Shown: in pieces, positions 13,784 through 23,100 of the stretch
How positions within the stretch are numbered: the stretch's first letter is position 1
Layout of the letters: every line of letters begins with the position of its first letter
Origin: a virus
Reading direction: 5' to 3' (one strand)
IMG/VR virus record: IMGVR_UViG_3300036712_000029
Span: 1-52,555 of that record
DNA: 52,555 nucleotides
Translations under genes and position numbers: made by a program
The notes under the pieces: model-generated
Told to the model about the DNA's origin: nothing
The model's database searches: none
What the model saw: the letters and a program-made list of their open reading frames with translations, nothing else

Positions 13784-13967
13784 TGAGACTCTGAGGATGT
13801 GCCGTCGCCTGGCTAGACACCTGATCGAGCGGGCTGATGCAAAACGGCAGCATCACGAAACCACCACGACCGACACCGCCGGCGAAGAGCTGGCGGAGTG
13901 CTTCACCAACCTAGACGAGTGGCTGTTGAAGGGCGGCTTCCTTCCGAAGGACTGGAGGCACACATGA
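13773..13967 (+). CDS. Hypothetical helical protein, 64 aa
   Basis: ATG 13773 preceded by AAGGAGG; overlaps the previous gene by 11 bases. Two helices (DETLRMCRRLARHLIERADAK; LAECFTNLDEWLLKGG) joined by a Thr-rich linker. Ends ATGA-coupled to the next gene. No family. Confidence 0.65.
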   Translation: MDPDETLRMCRRLARHLIERADAKRQHHETTTTDTAGEELAECFTNLDEWLLKGGFLPKDWRHT

Positions 13968-14536
13968 ACCCACTGGACAACAAGTCGATCTTGGCCTTGC
14001 GCAAGATACTGGAGCCGACTACCAAGGGTAACCCCTACGCAATGCTCTACAACGATCATGTCGTGGTCACCAACCACGGCTGGCTCATGGAGTGGCCCAT
14101 CCACCTGGTAGATCTCGAGTGCTCCAGGTTCAACAAGCTCCTCGACAACCAGAAGCAGCAGGAGTTCCAGACCGCCCGCGAACGCCTGCAGAAGGAGGGG
14201 TGGAGGAACGTGCTGCTCGACCCCGCCGGCAAGCTCGCCAAGGTGGAAGAAGCAGATCCGAACCAGGATGATCTGGACCACGATCAGATCATCTACACCT
14301 ACCGCAAGACCATGCGGATCCAGTACGGTGTCCACAACTTCGACGCAGTGGAGACGTTCATCGATGACCCCCACTACCGACTCTATAGGCCGGCCAAGCA
14401 TGAGCAGTACCCCAGGGAGTTCATGCCGCTGGTCATCCATGAGGAGGAGGGTGGGGAGCCCGTTGGCATCTTCATGAACGACTACCCCAGGCCGTGCGGG
14501 CCACCGCGAACGGCCAGAGGACCGGAGGATGCATGA
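13964..14536 (+). CDS. Hypothetical protein, 190 aa
   Basis: Coupled by ATGA to the previous gene. Alpha/beta with DHVVVTNHGWLMEWPIHLVD, a long charged helix (KQQEFQTARERLQKEGW), a DQIIYTYRKTM strand and IHEEEGGEPVGIFMND near the end. No motif recognised. Confidence 0.7.
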   Translation: MNPLDNKSILALRKILEPTTKGNPYAMLYNDHVVVTNHGWLMEWPIHLVDLECSRFNKLLDNQKQQEFQTARERLQKEGWRNVLLDPAGKLAKVEEADPNQDDLDHDQIIYTYRKTMRIQYGVHNFDAVETFIDDPHYRLYRPAKHEQYPREFMPLVIHEEEGGEPVGIFMNDYPRPCGPPRTARGPEDA

Positions 14537-14841
14537 CTAGTACATCACCATGGAGGATCGAGGCTGTGACCGTCGATCCGATCACAGACGAGATCGTGGA
14601 CTGGCTGGTGTCAAACCCAGGCCCAACGATGCGTGGTTGGCTGGGGTCGAAGTTCCCTCCCGGGGTACGGTCCCGCCCGATGCCCGAGCTACGGGTCACC
14701 TACATCAAGACCGGGCACGGCCGAAGGGCCCAGATCATCAAGGACGACAGACGCTACCGAGCACGCTACAGAGGGGAGTTGATGACTCTGGAGGCAGCTA
14801 CTAAGATGATGAAGGAGGACCTCACACATGGCCGAGAGTAA
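14533..14841 (+). CDS. Hypothetical protein, 102 aa
   Basis: ATGA-coupled to the previous gene. Contains DEIVDWLVSNPGPTMRGWLG, an HTH-like pair of helices, then a basic segment (YIKTGHGRRAQIIKDDRRYRARY). A nucleic-acid-binding role is possible. Overlaps the large patchwork ORF by 14 bases. Confidence 0.6.
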   Translation: MTSTSPWRIEAVTVDPITDEIVDWLVSNPGPTMRGWLGSKFPPGVRSRPMPELRVTYIKTGHGRRAQIIKDDRRYRARYRGELMTLEAATKMMKEDLTHGRE

Positions 14842-17425
14842 GACAAAGAGGTGGGTCCCTGGAAAGCTGAGCTTCAACGACATCTGGGTGGACCCGCCCC
14901 AGTTCCCAAGTCACATCTTCGACGGCAGCCTCAAGGACGTCTCGATGGGCTGCAAGGTGCCCGAGACCAAGTGTCCGCTCTGCGAGGCTGGCTACGAGCC
15001 GAAGGACACCCCGATCATCAACACCGACTTCGCCCAGCTCGAGCTGAGGATCGTGGCCCAGCGCATGGCGGAGCAGGGATTCAAGCTCGAGTCACCGCAG
15101 GGCCGCACCCTCATCCCGATGCCGATGATGCACACCCACGACGACGCCGTGTATCAAGTGCCAGAGGAGGGCGACAGGATCGTAGGCATCGACTTCGGTG
15201 ATGACGGTAGGACCGTCCTGGTGATGGGTGTCGTCAAGAGGAGCGGTGAGCCGGACGCCAACGGGGACGTATTCATCCTCGAGGACATGAAGTTCTTGCC
15301 GCCAGGGCAGAGCCCGCCCACCACCAAGGCAGATCTGGAGAGGGAGCCGATGCAGGTCATGAACAAGACTGCCCAGCGCATCAAGGCAATGACCGACCAG
15401 TACATCAAGACCTACCAGGGAGATCCCCACCACGTCTCCCAGGTCGACGAGCAGAGGTTCGCCAACGAGTACCTCTGCCAACCCCTGGACCCGGGGGACG
15501 AGCCAGGACCCATGAAGATCCCCAAGCTGGATGAGCACTCGCCGATCGAGAAGATCAGGTGGGTATTGGAGGGGATCTCGGAGAGGCTGAACTGGCTCGC
15601 CACGTCCGAGAACGCCCCCAAGCTGATCGAGGTGAAGGAGCTGTCTCGGGAGCAGTACACACTATACCGGGCGCAGCAGCGTGTGGAGGCGCTGCTGCAC
15701 CAGAAGGAGGCCGAAATGAACATTGATCAACTGGCAGGCCTCTACGCCAGCGATGACGACGAGGGGGACCTTCCCGAGAAGGTCTACTGCCCTCGCTGCG
15801 ACGCCCCCATGGTGCTCCATGAGGCCGGTCGGGGACTCATGGAGGGGCACGAGTTCTACGGCTGCAGCAACTACCCCCACTGTGATGCCACCAGGACCAT
15901 CAACGAGGTGAAGGAGGAGTGGCCCAAGCAGTGGAAGGTGGTGGTGAGCATAGTGAACGGTGAGCAGCAGAGCCGCCTCCAGTTCGGCGTCTTCTACGGG
16001 TGGCGCTGGCAGCCGCTGATGGGGAAGCGGTTCCACAAGACCAAGATCTCCGGTGGGCACATCTTCCACGACTTCATCGAGCCTGCAGCCAGAGCCGTCG
16101 GCTGCAACTTCTTCACGATGACACGGTCTCTACTGGAGGCGCTGGGGACCAAGAACGCGGGCGTGGTGGCCAAGCGGATGGTCCGGACCATCGGCGCCAT
16201 CGACCCCATCCACGCCGTGGACGACATCATGCTGGACAGGGTGCTGAAGGACTCCAAGATCGTGCAGGAGTTCTTGGGCATCAAGCCCGAGCGTGAGCTG
16301 TTCAGGGTGTGCGTGGAGCGGCGCAACTACAAGAAGAACGGCGAGGACGTCCTGCAGCTGCGGGCCAAGGACCGCAAGGGCCAGACCATCAAGACCTCCC
16401 AGATGCCCTGGGAGCACGTGGACGACACCTACGCGACCGAGGCGCTCATCGAGGAGTTCTGCCACGCCGTGGCGGCCGAGCTCACCCTGGGCAGTGGCGA
16501 TCTGGCTGGTGCTCAGCAGGTGTTGACCTGCCTGCGGGAGAGCACGGAGCGGGTGAAGGTCACTAGCCACACGTTCAAGCACGCCGTGCAGGCTATCCAC
16601 CAGGTGGCCATGGCCATGAGCTTCGGCACGAAGCGGGGGTCCGATCGGACCCCCCAGGACATCAACAAGCCCCTCAAGCACGGCCCCCTCACCTCCGTCG
16701 TCCTGTCCGTGGGTCACCCCTGTACAGAGCGGAAGAACCGGGAGATCGAGCTGATGGCGTGTGGATCGCACGCCAAGGACTACTTCCAGGTGTCGGTGGA
16801 GTCGGTGGAGCTGACCCTGGAGCGGGCGAAGCAGTTCATCATCAACTTCGCGCAGAAGACCGCTGCCAAGTTCAAGGTAGCGGCCACGAGGGTGGTGGAG
16901 CTGGTGGAGGACCGGGTCAAGCGGTCGTCTGACGTCCTGCTCCTGGGTGAGCAGAAGCTACTCGAGCAGGCCTGCAGGGAGATCTTGGGGACCGACGAGC
17001 CCACGTTCTCCGAGAAGTCTGCCCGGGCCTGGTCCCCGGACACCAAGCGGTTCATCGAGGAGCAGAAGCGCCTGGCGCCCCAGAAGGAGAAGGAGCGCCA
17101 GGAGCGGATCCACAAGGCTCAGGAGGACGCGCGGAAACTGGCCAACAAGGCCAAGATCTACAAGGCCGGGTATTGCAAGAAGTGCGACAAGACGGGCTGC
17201 ATGTGCCCCCGTCCGTTCGATCCCTTCGCTCCGGAGAACCACCCTCTGCACTCCTGCAAGGACGGGATTCATGTCCGCCTGCAGGACGTACCCAACCACA
17301 TGATGGCTGAGCTGGATCTGGACGAGGGTCAGTGGGAGATCTGCCTCGACTGCTTCGAGCTGCACTGTGACGGTGTGCCCACTGGCCGTAGGGTCTCCAC
17401 TCTCGATGCCCCGCAGGACTCATAG
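14828..17425 (+). CDS. 865-aa patchwork protein of enzyme-like fragments
   Basis: One uninterrupted frame with a strong ribosome site (AAGGAGG). Fragments in order: 37-45 DVSMGCKVP plus CPLC, as in the prohead protease of this window; 65-80 NTDFAQLELRIVAQRM, family A DNA polymerase motif A; 98-114 with THDDAVYQVP, polymerase motif C, only about 20 residues later, so motif B is missing; 118-129 VGIDFGDDGRT; 207-220 QRFANEYLCQPL, terminase-like; 318-356 a topoisomerase-type zinc ribbon (CPRC...CSNYPHC); 783-794 CKKCDKTGCMC. The rest (365-780) is mixed helical sequence. No fragment could be active alone. It may be an in-frame fusion of gene pieces or a protein with a new role. Confidence 0.7.
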   Translation: MAESKTKRWVPGKLSFNDIWVDPPQFPSHIFDGSLKDVSMGCKVPETKCPLCEAGYEPKDTPIINTDFAQLELRIVAQRMAEQGFKLESPQGRTLIPMPMMHTHDDAVYQVPEEGDRIVGIDFGDDGRTVLVMGVVKRSGEPDANGDVFILEDMKFLPPGQSPPTTKADLEREPMQVMNKTAQRIKAMTDQYIKTYQGDPHHVSQVDEQRFANEYLCQPLDPGDEPGPMKIPKLDEHSPIEKIRWVLEGISERLNWLATSENAPKLIEVKELSREQYTLYRAQQRVEALLHQKEAEMNIDQLAGLYASDDDEGDLPEKVYCPRCDAPMVLHEAGRGLMEGHEFYGCSNYPHCDATRTINEVKEEWPKQWKVVVSIVNGEQQSRLQFGVFYGWRWQPLMGKRFHKTKISGGHIFHDFIEPAARAVGCNFFTMTRSLLEALGTKNAGVVAKRMVRTIGAIDPIHAVDDIMLDRVLKDSKIVQEFLGIKPERELFRVCVERRNYKKNGEDVLQLRAKDRKGQTIKTSQMPWEHVDDTYATEALIEEFCHAVAAELTLGSGDLAGAQQVLTCLRESTERVKVTSHTFKHAVQAIHQVAMAMSFGTKRGSDRTPQDINKPLKHGPLTSVVLSVGHPCTERKNREIELMACGSHAKDYFQVSVESVELTLERAKQFIINFAQKTAAKFKVAATRVVELVEDRVKRSSDVLLLGEQKLLEQACREILGTDEPTFSEKSARAWSPDTKRFIEEQKRLAPQKEKERQERIHKAQEDARKLANKAKIYKAGYCKKCDKTGCMCPRPFDPFAPENHPLHSCKDGIHVRLQDVPNHMMAELDLDEGQWEICLDCFELHCDGVPTGRRVSTLDAPQDS

Positions 17426-17618
17426 ACCGGCACCGGAAGAAGCTCAGGAGGATATCAAGCGGAGACTAAGCATCTACGTCCCTCCTGATATGCTCGCCTT
17501 CCTCGAGCGTGAGGCCAAGAGGATGGGCGTTCCATACCCGTCTGATATTGTACGTGCCCTCATCACGGCGTACTATGAGAAGCGCAGTATGGGACTGCTG
17601 ATCGACCCCGATGACTAA
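17406..17618 (+). CDS. Ribbon-helix-helix protein, 70 aa
   Basis: ATG 17406 overlaps the end of the patchwork ORF by 20 bases. Pattern: KRRLSIYVPPDMLAFLEREAKRMG, then YPSDIVRALITAYYEKR, a strand followed by two helices as in Arc/MetJ/CopG DNA-binding dimers. Such proteins usually repress their own or nearby promoters. Overlaps the next gene by 8 bases. Confidence 0.8.
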   Translation: MPRRTHRPAPEEAQEDIKRRLSIYVPPDMLAFLEREAKRMGVPYPSDIVRALITAYYEKRSMGLLIDPDD

Positions 17619-18108
17619 CTGTGTGTTCTGCGGCGGACAGCACGACAACACCGACTGCCCGATGTTTGGGAAGACGGATGCCTACCTCAACGCCTTCGCA
17701 CCGAAGGCGTTCCCCCTACCAGAAGAGCCATCGCGCTCTTCTTTACCCCCCACGCAGTTCGAGGAACTGTTCGGCGCCGAGCCGGGACTCCTTGCTGACG
17801 TAGCGGATGGACCTCCTGAGTACTGGACTCCAGAGCAGCAGGCTCTGGCCCTGAAGATCTTGGCTGGCGAGTCAGACCTCCGTCCCGCAAACAACGAAGA
17901 CCGTCGTATTCTCGATGGGATAGCGGAACAGATGGCCACGCTAAAGGACCCACGTGGCAAGCCGCCTGCTACACTGCCGACGCCGATCTATCGGCCACCG
18001 GGTGTCCACACCCAGGCAGAGATGGAGAACTTCGAGGAGGAGTACCAGCCACCGGTAGCGAAGCGCGACTGGCCACTCTCACCAGATCATCCTGAAGGGG
18101 AACAGTAG
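17611..18108 (+). CDS. Zinc-knuckle protein, 165 aa
   Basis: Begins NCVFCGGQHDNTDCP, a C-x2-C-x4-H-x4-C zinc knuckle as in retroviral Gag and some phage proteins. The rest is proline-rich and acidic with little predicted structure (FEELFGAEPG, PEQQALALKILAGES). Last plus-strand gene before the convergent terminator. RNA or DNA binding is an inference from the knuckle. Confidence 0.75.
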   Translation: MTNCVFCGGQHDNTDCPMFGKTDAYLNAFAPKAFPLPEEPSRSSLPPTQFEELFGAEPGLLADVADGPPEYWTPEQQALALKILAGESDLRPANNEDRRILDGIAEQMATLKDPRGKPPATLPTPIYRPPGVHTQAEMENFEEEYQPPVAKRDWPLSPDHPEGEQ

Positions 18109-18110
18109 AG

Positions 18111-18150
18111 AAAAAGACCCCCGATCAGGGGGCCGAATCCCTGATCGGGG
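18111..18150 (-). terminator. Strong terminator of the minus-strand virion operon
   Basis: 12-base perfect stem (CCCCGATCAGGG, 18119-18130, with 18139-18150), 8-base loop, then AAAAAGA on the plus strand, which is a T-run on the minus strand. It lies at the end of convergent transcription. Confidence 0.85.
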
Positions 18151-18173
18151 ATGCAAGCTCTGCAACTGGAAAC

Positions 18174-18190
18174 GTGAAGGACCCCTTCAC
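18174..18190. terminator. Secondary hairpin in the convergent gap
   Basis: GTGAAGG, loop ACC, CCTTCAC: perfect 7-base stem with no T-run. Together with the hairpin at 18119 it forms a double stop between the convergent blocks. Confidence 0.45.
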
Positions 18191-18229
18191 GGTGGCTGAG
18201 ACATCGTGGAGGACCCAGTCACAGAGTAT

Positions 18230-19330
18230 CTATGCTCCCGGGCCCATGGTGGGCATGCCGGGACCGTAGGGCGTGTGACCATACCCGTACGGCACCGGAC
18301 TCCATCCCCCTCCGTAGGCCATGGGAGTTGTGCTCGCCTGCTCGAGTTGCCTTGCTCCCCAGCCGACGCCCTTGTAGAGGCCGTAGGCTCCCAGGCCCAG
18401 GCCACCGTAGAGTGCCAGTCGACCGAGGCCGTAGCTGGGCTTCTTCGGCTGACCACCACCGGTCAGGCGCTGCCACCAACCCTGTTGAGGCTGCTGACCT
18501 GTTTGCTGAGCGGTCTGCTGCTGGGTGGTCCGTTGCTTGGTTGCTGCCTGGTCAGCCATCTCCTGAGATCGCTGCGTGGATGACTTGGGCTGCTCTTTGG
18601 GAGCCTCCTTCACCCTACCAGAACGACGGTAGGGGCCACCCGCTCCCCCAACCTGCTCGGCACCGGCCGGCGGCGCAGATCTCGGTGCCGTGGCGGGCCG
18701 TCCCGCACCAGTCGGAGCGGCCCCAGAGGTATAGCCTGTGGGTGTAGCTTGTGGCTTGGATGGCTTGTAGCCCGGCCGCCGCTGAACATGCTCCACCGTG
18801 GGCCCCCCGCTGGCCGGCGCGGCCCTGATGTCCCCTCTCTCCGTCATCACAGCGCCCTGCTGACGCTGCTGAGCCGGTTGAACCTTGCCCTTCCTGCGGA
18901 CCCGGGGTCCTGTGGTAGTGGGTGCCGGCCGCGCGGCCTGCTGTGGCACGCTGGGAGCTACCCGTGGCTGTCGCTTGAACCTCTGACCGAAGCTCCGTAG
19001 CCGACTCCTGACTTTGCCGGCGGCGATGTCGAGCTTCGGCGCCCTCTTGGAGATGAACCGGCCGATGGAGCTGAAGATCCCCGCCTCCTTGAGGAACTGG
19101 AACTGCTCAGGGCTGAGTTCGCCCTGCTGCACCATGTCCCAGGCCACCTTCTCCATGCCGGCGGCGATCTTCTCCATCTCCGGCTCGTCGACCTGGGCGA
19201 AAGCCGCACCGGCGATCTTGGCCAGCTCGGTGACTGCACGCCCCATCGCCAACTGCCGCCCCAACAGATCAGCTTCCCGCAGGGACGACAGCTTGACGAG
19301 GAACTCGTCCTGTGGGATCAGGTGTGCCAC
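18230..19330 (-). CDS. Virion-cluster protein with EKIA motif and glycine-rich C-terminus
   Basis: 366 residues from GTG 19330, adjacent to the tube gene stop. N-terminal 90 residues are helical with PEMEKIAAGMEKVAWDM, the motif shared across this operon. The middle is long, disordered, proline/glutamine/arginine-rich. Near the C-terminus is a glycine-zipper-like segment (LALYGGLGLGAYGLYKG) and a Gly/Pro/Tyr tail. It could be an ejected or membrane-active virion protein. Last gene of the operon here. Confidence 0.7.
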   Translation of the reverse strand: MAHLIPQDEFLVKLSSLREADLLGRQLAMGRAVTELAKIAGAAFAQVDEPEMEKIAAGMEKVAWDMVQQGELSPEQFQFLKEAGIFSSIGRFISKRAPKLDIAAGKVRSRLRSFGQRFKRQPRVAPSVPQQAARPAPTTTGPRVRRKGKVQPAQQRQQGAVMTERGDIRAAPASGGPTVEHVQRRPGYKPSKPQATPTGYTSGAAPTGAGRPATAPRSAPPAGAEQVGGAGGPYRRSGRVKEAPKEQPKSSTQRSQEMADQAATKQRTTQQQTAQQTGQQPQQGWWQRLTGGGQPKKPSYGLGRLALYGGLGLGAYGLYKGVGWGARQLEQASTTPMAYGGGWSPVPYGYGHTPYGPGMPTMGPGA

Positions 19331-20056
19331 CTAGCCACCGATGCCCAGCGCGCTCCCGGATGCCCCGGCGATGAGAGACAGGGCGGTGACGGCCACCGGA
19401 ACGGCCCGCTCGAACTGGATCGCCGCCGACTCCTGCACGATCACGCCCTGGGCGTCCGTGGCCCAGGTGTGGTTCGGCACGTAGCAGCTCTCCATGTAGA
19501 CGGCGCCGTAGGTGTCCATGTTGCTGTCCCGCACGTAGAGCAGCAGACCGACCGGCTGGTTGAACAGGTCGGAGGCCAGGTTGAGGAACAGGTTCTCGTA
19601 CCCCGGAGGGATGATGACGTCGTGGGGGTTGGCCACCGTGGCGATCCCCGCGTTGGGGAACACCGCGCTGACGAGCGTGGGCGGGATCGCATCCTCGTAG
19701 TAGGCGTACAGCATGCGGAGCAAGCTGGGCCCGTGGTAGAGGATGCGGGCGATCGAGAGCTGCCCGATGGTGCGGCCGCTGATGAAGAACGACCGCTCGG
19801 AGCCCACCTCGAAGATCCTGTTGAACGTCCGGTTGTGGCTCAGGTTGACGTTCTGGATCACCCCGATGGGCATCACCATCTGATCGGCACCAGCCCCTGC
19901 GGACAGCGCACCAGCGACGGCCGTGCTGCCGCCGATGTTCGCCAGACGAGGAGGCCCGGCCGCCAGGCAGGTGAAGCCAGCGTTGAGGAACTGACCGTCG
20001 ACCATGCCGGCCTGTACGAACTTCTCGTACGGGCTCCATTCACTGAAGGTTGCCAT
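19331..20056 (-). CDS. Tail tube protein
   Basis: 241 residues placed directly downstream of the sheath gene, the usual order in contractile phages. Conserved-looking tube features are MPIGVIQNVNLSHNRTFNRIFEVGSERSFFI near residue 85 and a beta-rich C-terminal half (GLLLYVRDS, YGAVYMESCYVPNHTW). Similar 'non-contractile tube' proteins in large myoviruses include a G-S-x-R-x-F-F-I segment. Good ribosome site (GGAGGCAG). Confidence 0.75.
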   Translation of the reverse strand: MATFSEWSPYEKFVQAGMVDGQFLNAGFTCLAAGPPRLANIGGSTAVAGALSAGAGADQMVMPIGVIQNVNLSHNRTFNRIFEVGSERSFFISGRTIGQLSIARILYHGPSLLRMLYAYYEDAIPPTLVSAVFPNAGIATVANPHDVIIPPGYENLFLNLASDLFNQPVGLLLYVRDSNMDTYGAVYMESCYVPNHTWATDAQGVIVQESAAIQFERAVPVAVTALSLIAGASGSALGIGG

Positions 20057-20115
20057 GACTGCCTCCTATCCGCGCGGCCCGCAGGCCATCACAGAACATG
20101 GTACACCCGCCATCA

Positions 20116-23100
20116 TCAGATGACGAGGGTGAGCCGGATGTAGTTGCAGGGGTACGGCACGTCCAGGGTCACGTCGATGAGGACCGTGTCCGGGGCCGAG
20201 GTGTCCTGCACGATGTTGTTCAGGTCACCGCCGATGATGACACCCGACTCGGTCAGGAAGGACAGCTGGCCCTGCACGACCGTGCTGAGGGTGTCGAGGA
20301 ACGGCTGGGTGATGTTGAACTTGCCGATGAAGTTCCGAAGGCCGGCCCTCATGAACTTCGCGGTGAAGTCCACCACCTTGGTGATCGACAGCTCGCGGGT
20401 CTCGATGCTCGTGAGATCCGTGGTGAGCTGGTGCCGGCAGGTCAGAGGACCACCGGCCACCTCCTGGATGACCCAGTAGGTACCGCCGGCCGCCCCGACG
20501 TTCATCTGGGTCTGGTTGAACACATCGTTCGAGCCCTTGACCCGAGTGAAGCCGGTGATGGGGTAGTTGGTGAAGCCCTGCTGGGGCGCCAACTGACCCA
20601 CCATGCCGGCGATGGCCGCGCAGAGGTAGTAGCCCTTGATCTGCTGCTCGGTGCTCTCGATGGTCGCGCCGACCAGCTCCGGGGCCACCATGATCACACG
20701 CCGGTTCTGGTAGAGCTGCCCCAGGTCCTGGTACGCCTGGGCGATCTCGGTGTAGTCCGGGTCGCCGTTGGAGTCGACCGCGGCCTCGCCCCGCACGTAG
20801 ATGGTGAAGGACTCGGAGATCAGGTTGGTGGGGAGGTTCGACTCGGCGAAGAAGTCGTCATCGTTCTCCCCCGGAGCGAAGGCCACCCGGATGGTCACCT
20901 TGGTGCCGCTGATGGCCGAGATGTTGTACCGGTAGGCGTCCGAGGCGATGTCCAGGTACACCCCGTCTTCCGCGTCGAGTGTCCCCGTGGGGTCCACACC
21001 CGCCGCCAGCAGGTCCGCCGCCAGGGTCGCCAGCTTGGTGTCGAACTCGTTGCTGACCGCCGTCGAGTCGCCGTCCGTGCCGCTGGTCACCAGGTCTGGC
21101 ACCGCCTCCCCCGGCATCTCCGGGTTGATGAAGACGATCCGCTCGCCCTTGGCGTCCGGGTCGGACTGCGCATCCACGTGGGTCATGAACAGCTGATGGA
21201 CCACCGGGTCCTGCGAGGCCGGCGCCAGCGCGTAGACCTCCTCGCTCTCCAGGAAGGACAGGGCCTTGGAGTAGGCCGTCGGAGTCCCGTCCGGGTTGAG
21301 CGCGCTCACGGCGTCCACGCCGATGCCGGTGACCACCACGCCCGGGGCGTTGATGAGCATGAAGTACAGCATCAGGCCCAGCGGGTTGTCGGTGTTGATG
21401 GGCGCCAGGGCATCCTCGAGGTCGTCCGTGTCATCGAGGTTCAGCAGCCCGGGATCGTCCGCCGCCGGCGTCACGTCCAGCCGGAGGGCGGTGTACATGA
21501 TGATCAGGGAGGCCGAGGCGGCGATGGGGTTGCCCTCGGTGTCCCGCAGGAAGTCGTGCTTCAGGTTCACGGCCCCCGCCGCGTCCACGACCAGGTCCGG
21601 GGTGGGCCTGGTGGCCGGCAGCGTGCTGGGGATCCCCACGGCCTGGATGTACATCGAGACGTACCCGGCGCTGGTGGAGATCTCCCGGTCCAGCTTCAGG
21701 CGGTTGTTGTACCCACCCGGCCGCACCACGGCGACGTAGCCGATGAGGGTCCCCTCGCCGTAGACCGCATCCCCGACCGCCGGAGCGAACGGAGTGCCGT
21801 TCTCCACGTCCCCAGCCGTGAAGCCGAGGAGCGTGTTGGCCGTCCCGTTGCCGATCTCGATCTTCGACTCCGCACCCTTGGTGCTGGAGTTGAGCGTCAC
21901 CCGGTTGGCCACGGTCGTGCTGTCCGCCACACCCGCACCCATGGTGTCGTTGATCTGCGACACGATCTCGGCGAGCGACAGGGTCTGGTAGACATCCGAG
22001 GTGCCCGTGAAGCCCAGGTCCGCCCAGGCCGTGCCCGTGGCCACGGAGTAGTCCAGGTAGATCTCGCCGCCGGCGATGGGGGTCGCCCCACCCACCTGGA
22101 AGGCGAGATACCCGCCGCCCGTGGTCGCCACGCCGGACGCGTTCGACTCGTAGCAGACCGTGGTCCCGGCCGCGGCGTTGATCTGGGAGATGGCCGACGC
22201 GATGGAGATCGGGTCACCACCGGCGAAGGTCACCGTCTTGTCCACGCCGTTGACGCTGAAGCCGAACACCGAGCCGGTCAGGGTGTTGCCGACCACGAAG
22301 ATGTTGGGCCCCACGATCGGGCCACCATCGAAGGTGACCTCCTGCATGTGAGCGCCGTCGACGGCCACCTCGAAGGTGAGGTTGTGGATCTGCTGCTCGG
22401 TGGTGATGTCCACCGTGCCCGTCTTCACCGCCTCGTCGGCCGCGGCGTTGAAGTTGTCCTGGTCCACCACCACGAACGGCGTCTTGGTGTCGCCGTCGCC
22501 GTCGTCCACCGGCTCCATCGTGTAGGCCTTGGCCCCATCCGTCCAGCCCATGTTGCTGTGGGCCGAGCTGGCCGAAGGCGTCACCACCTCGAAGTAGCCG
22601 TAGTCCGACTCGGCGTCGATCACCGAACCGTTCACAGTGAAGGTGAGACCGGACAGCGCGGCGATCAGCGTGTTCATGTCGCTGACCAGCGTGGCGATGT
22701 CGCCCGGCTCGGTAGCGAAGGTGAACTCGTGGGTCGCACCACCCTTCTGGTACTTGAAGGCGAACTTCGTGGTGTTGAACGAGCCGTAGGTGACGGTCCC
22801 GCCGGTGTAGGTCGCGCCCTTGTGCTTCCGCAGGAACGTGCTGTCCCGCAGGAACTCTTTCAGGTTCGCCCCGCTCGAGCTCAGGAAGCACCGGATGCTG
22901 GACTCGTCCACGTCCAGCTCGTCGATGATCCCGCGCGGGTCGGGGAAGTTGTCCTGCTCCACGAAGACCTTGTCCTGGCTGTAGCTGGACACGCCCTCGG
23001 ACTCGTAGTTGTCGTTGAACCCGAGGACCGAGTTGGCGTCTCCGCCCAGCACCTTCAGGAACTGGCCGTCGCCCTTGCCCGTGGACCGGAGCTGGACGTA

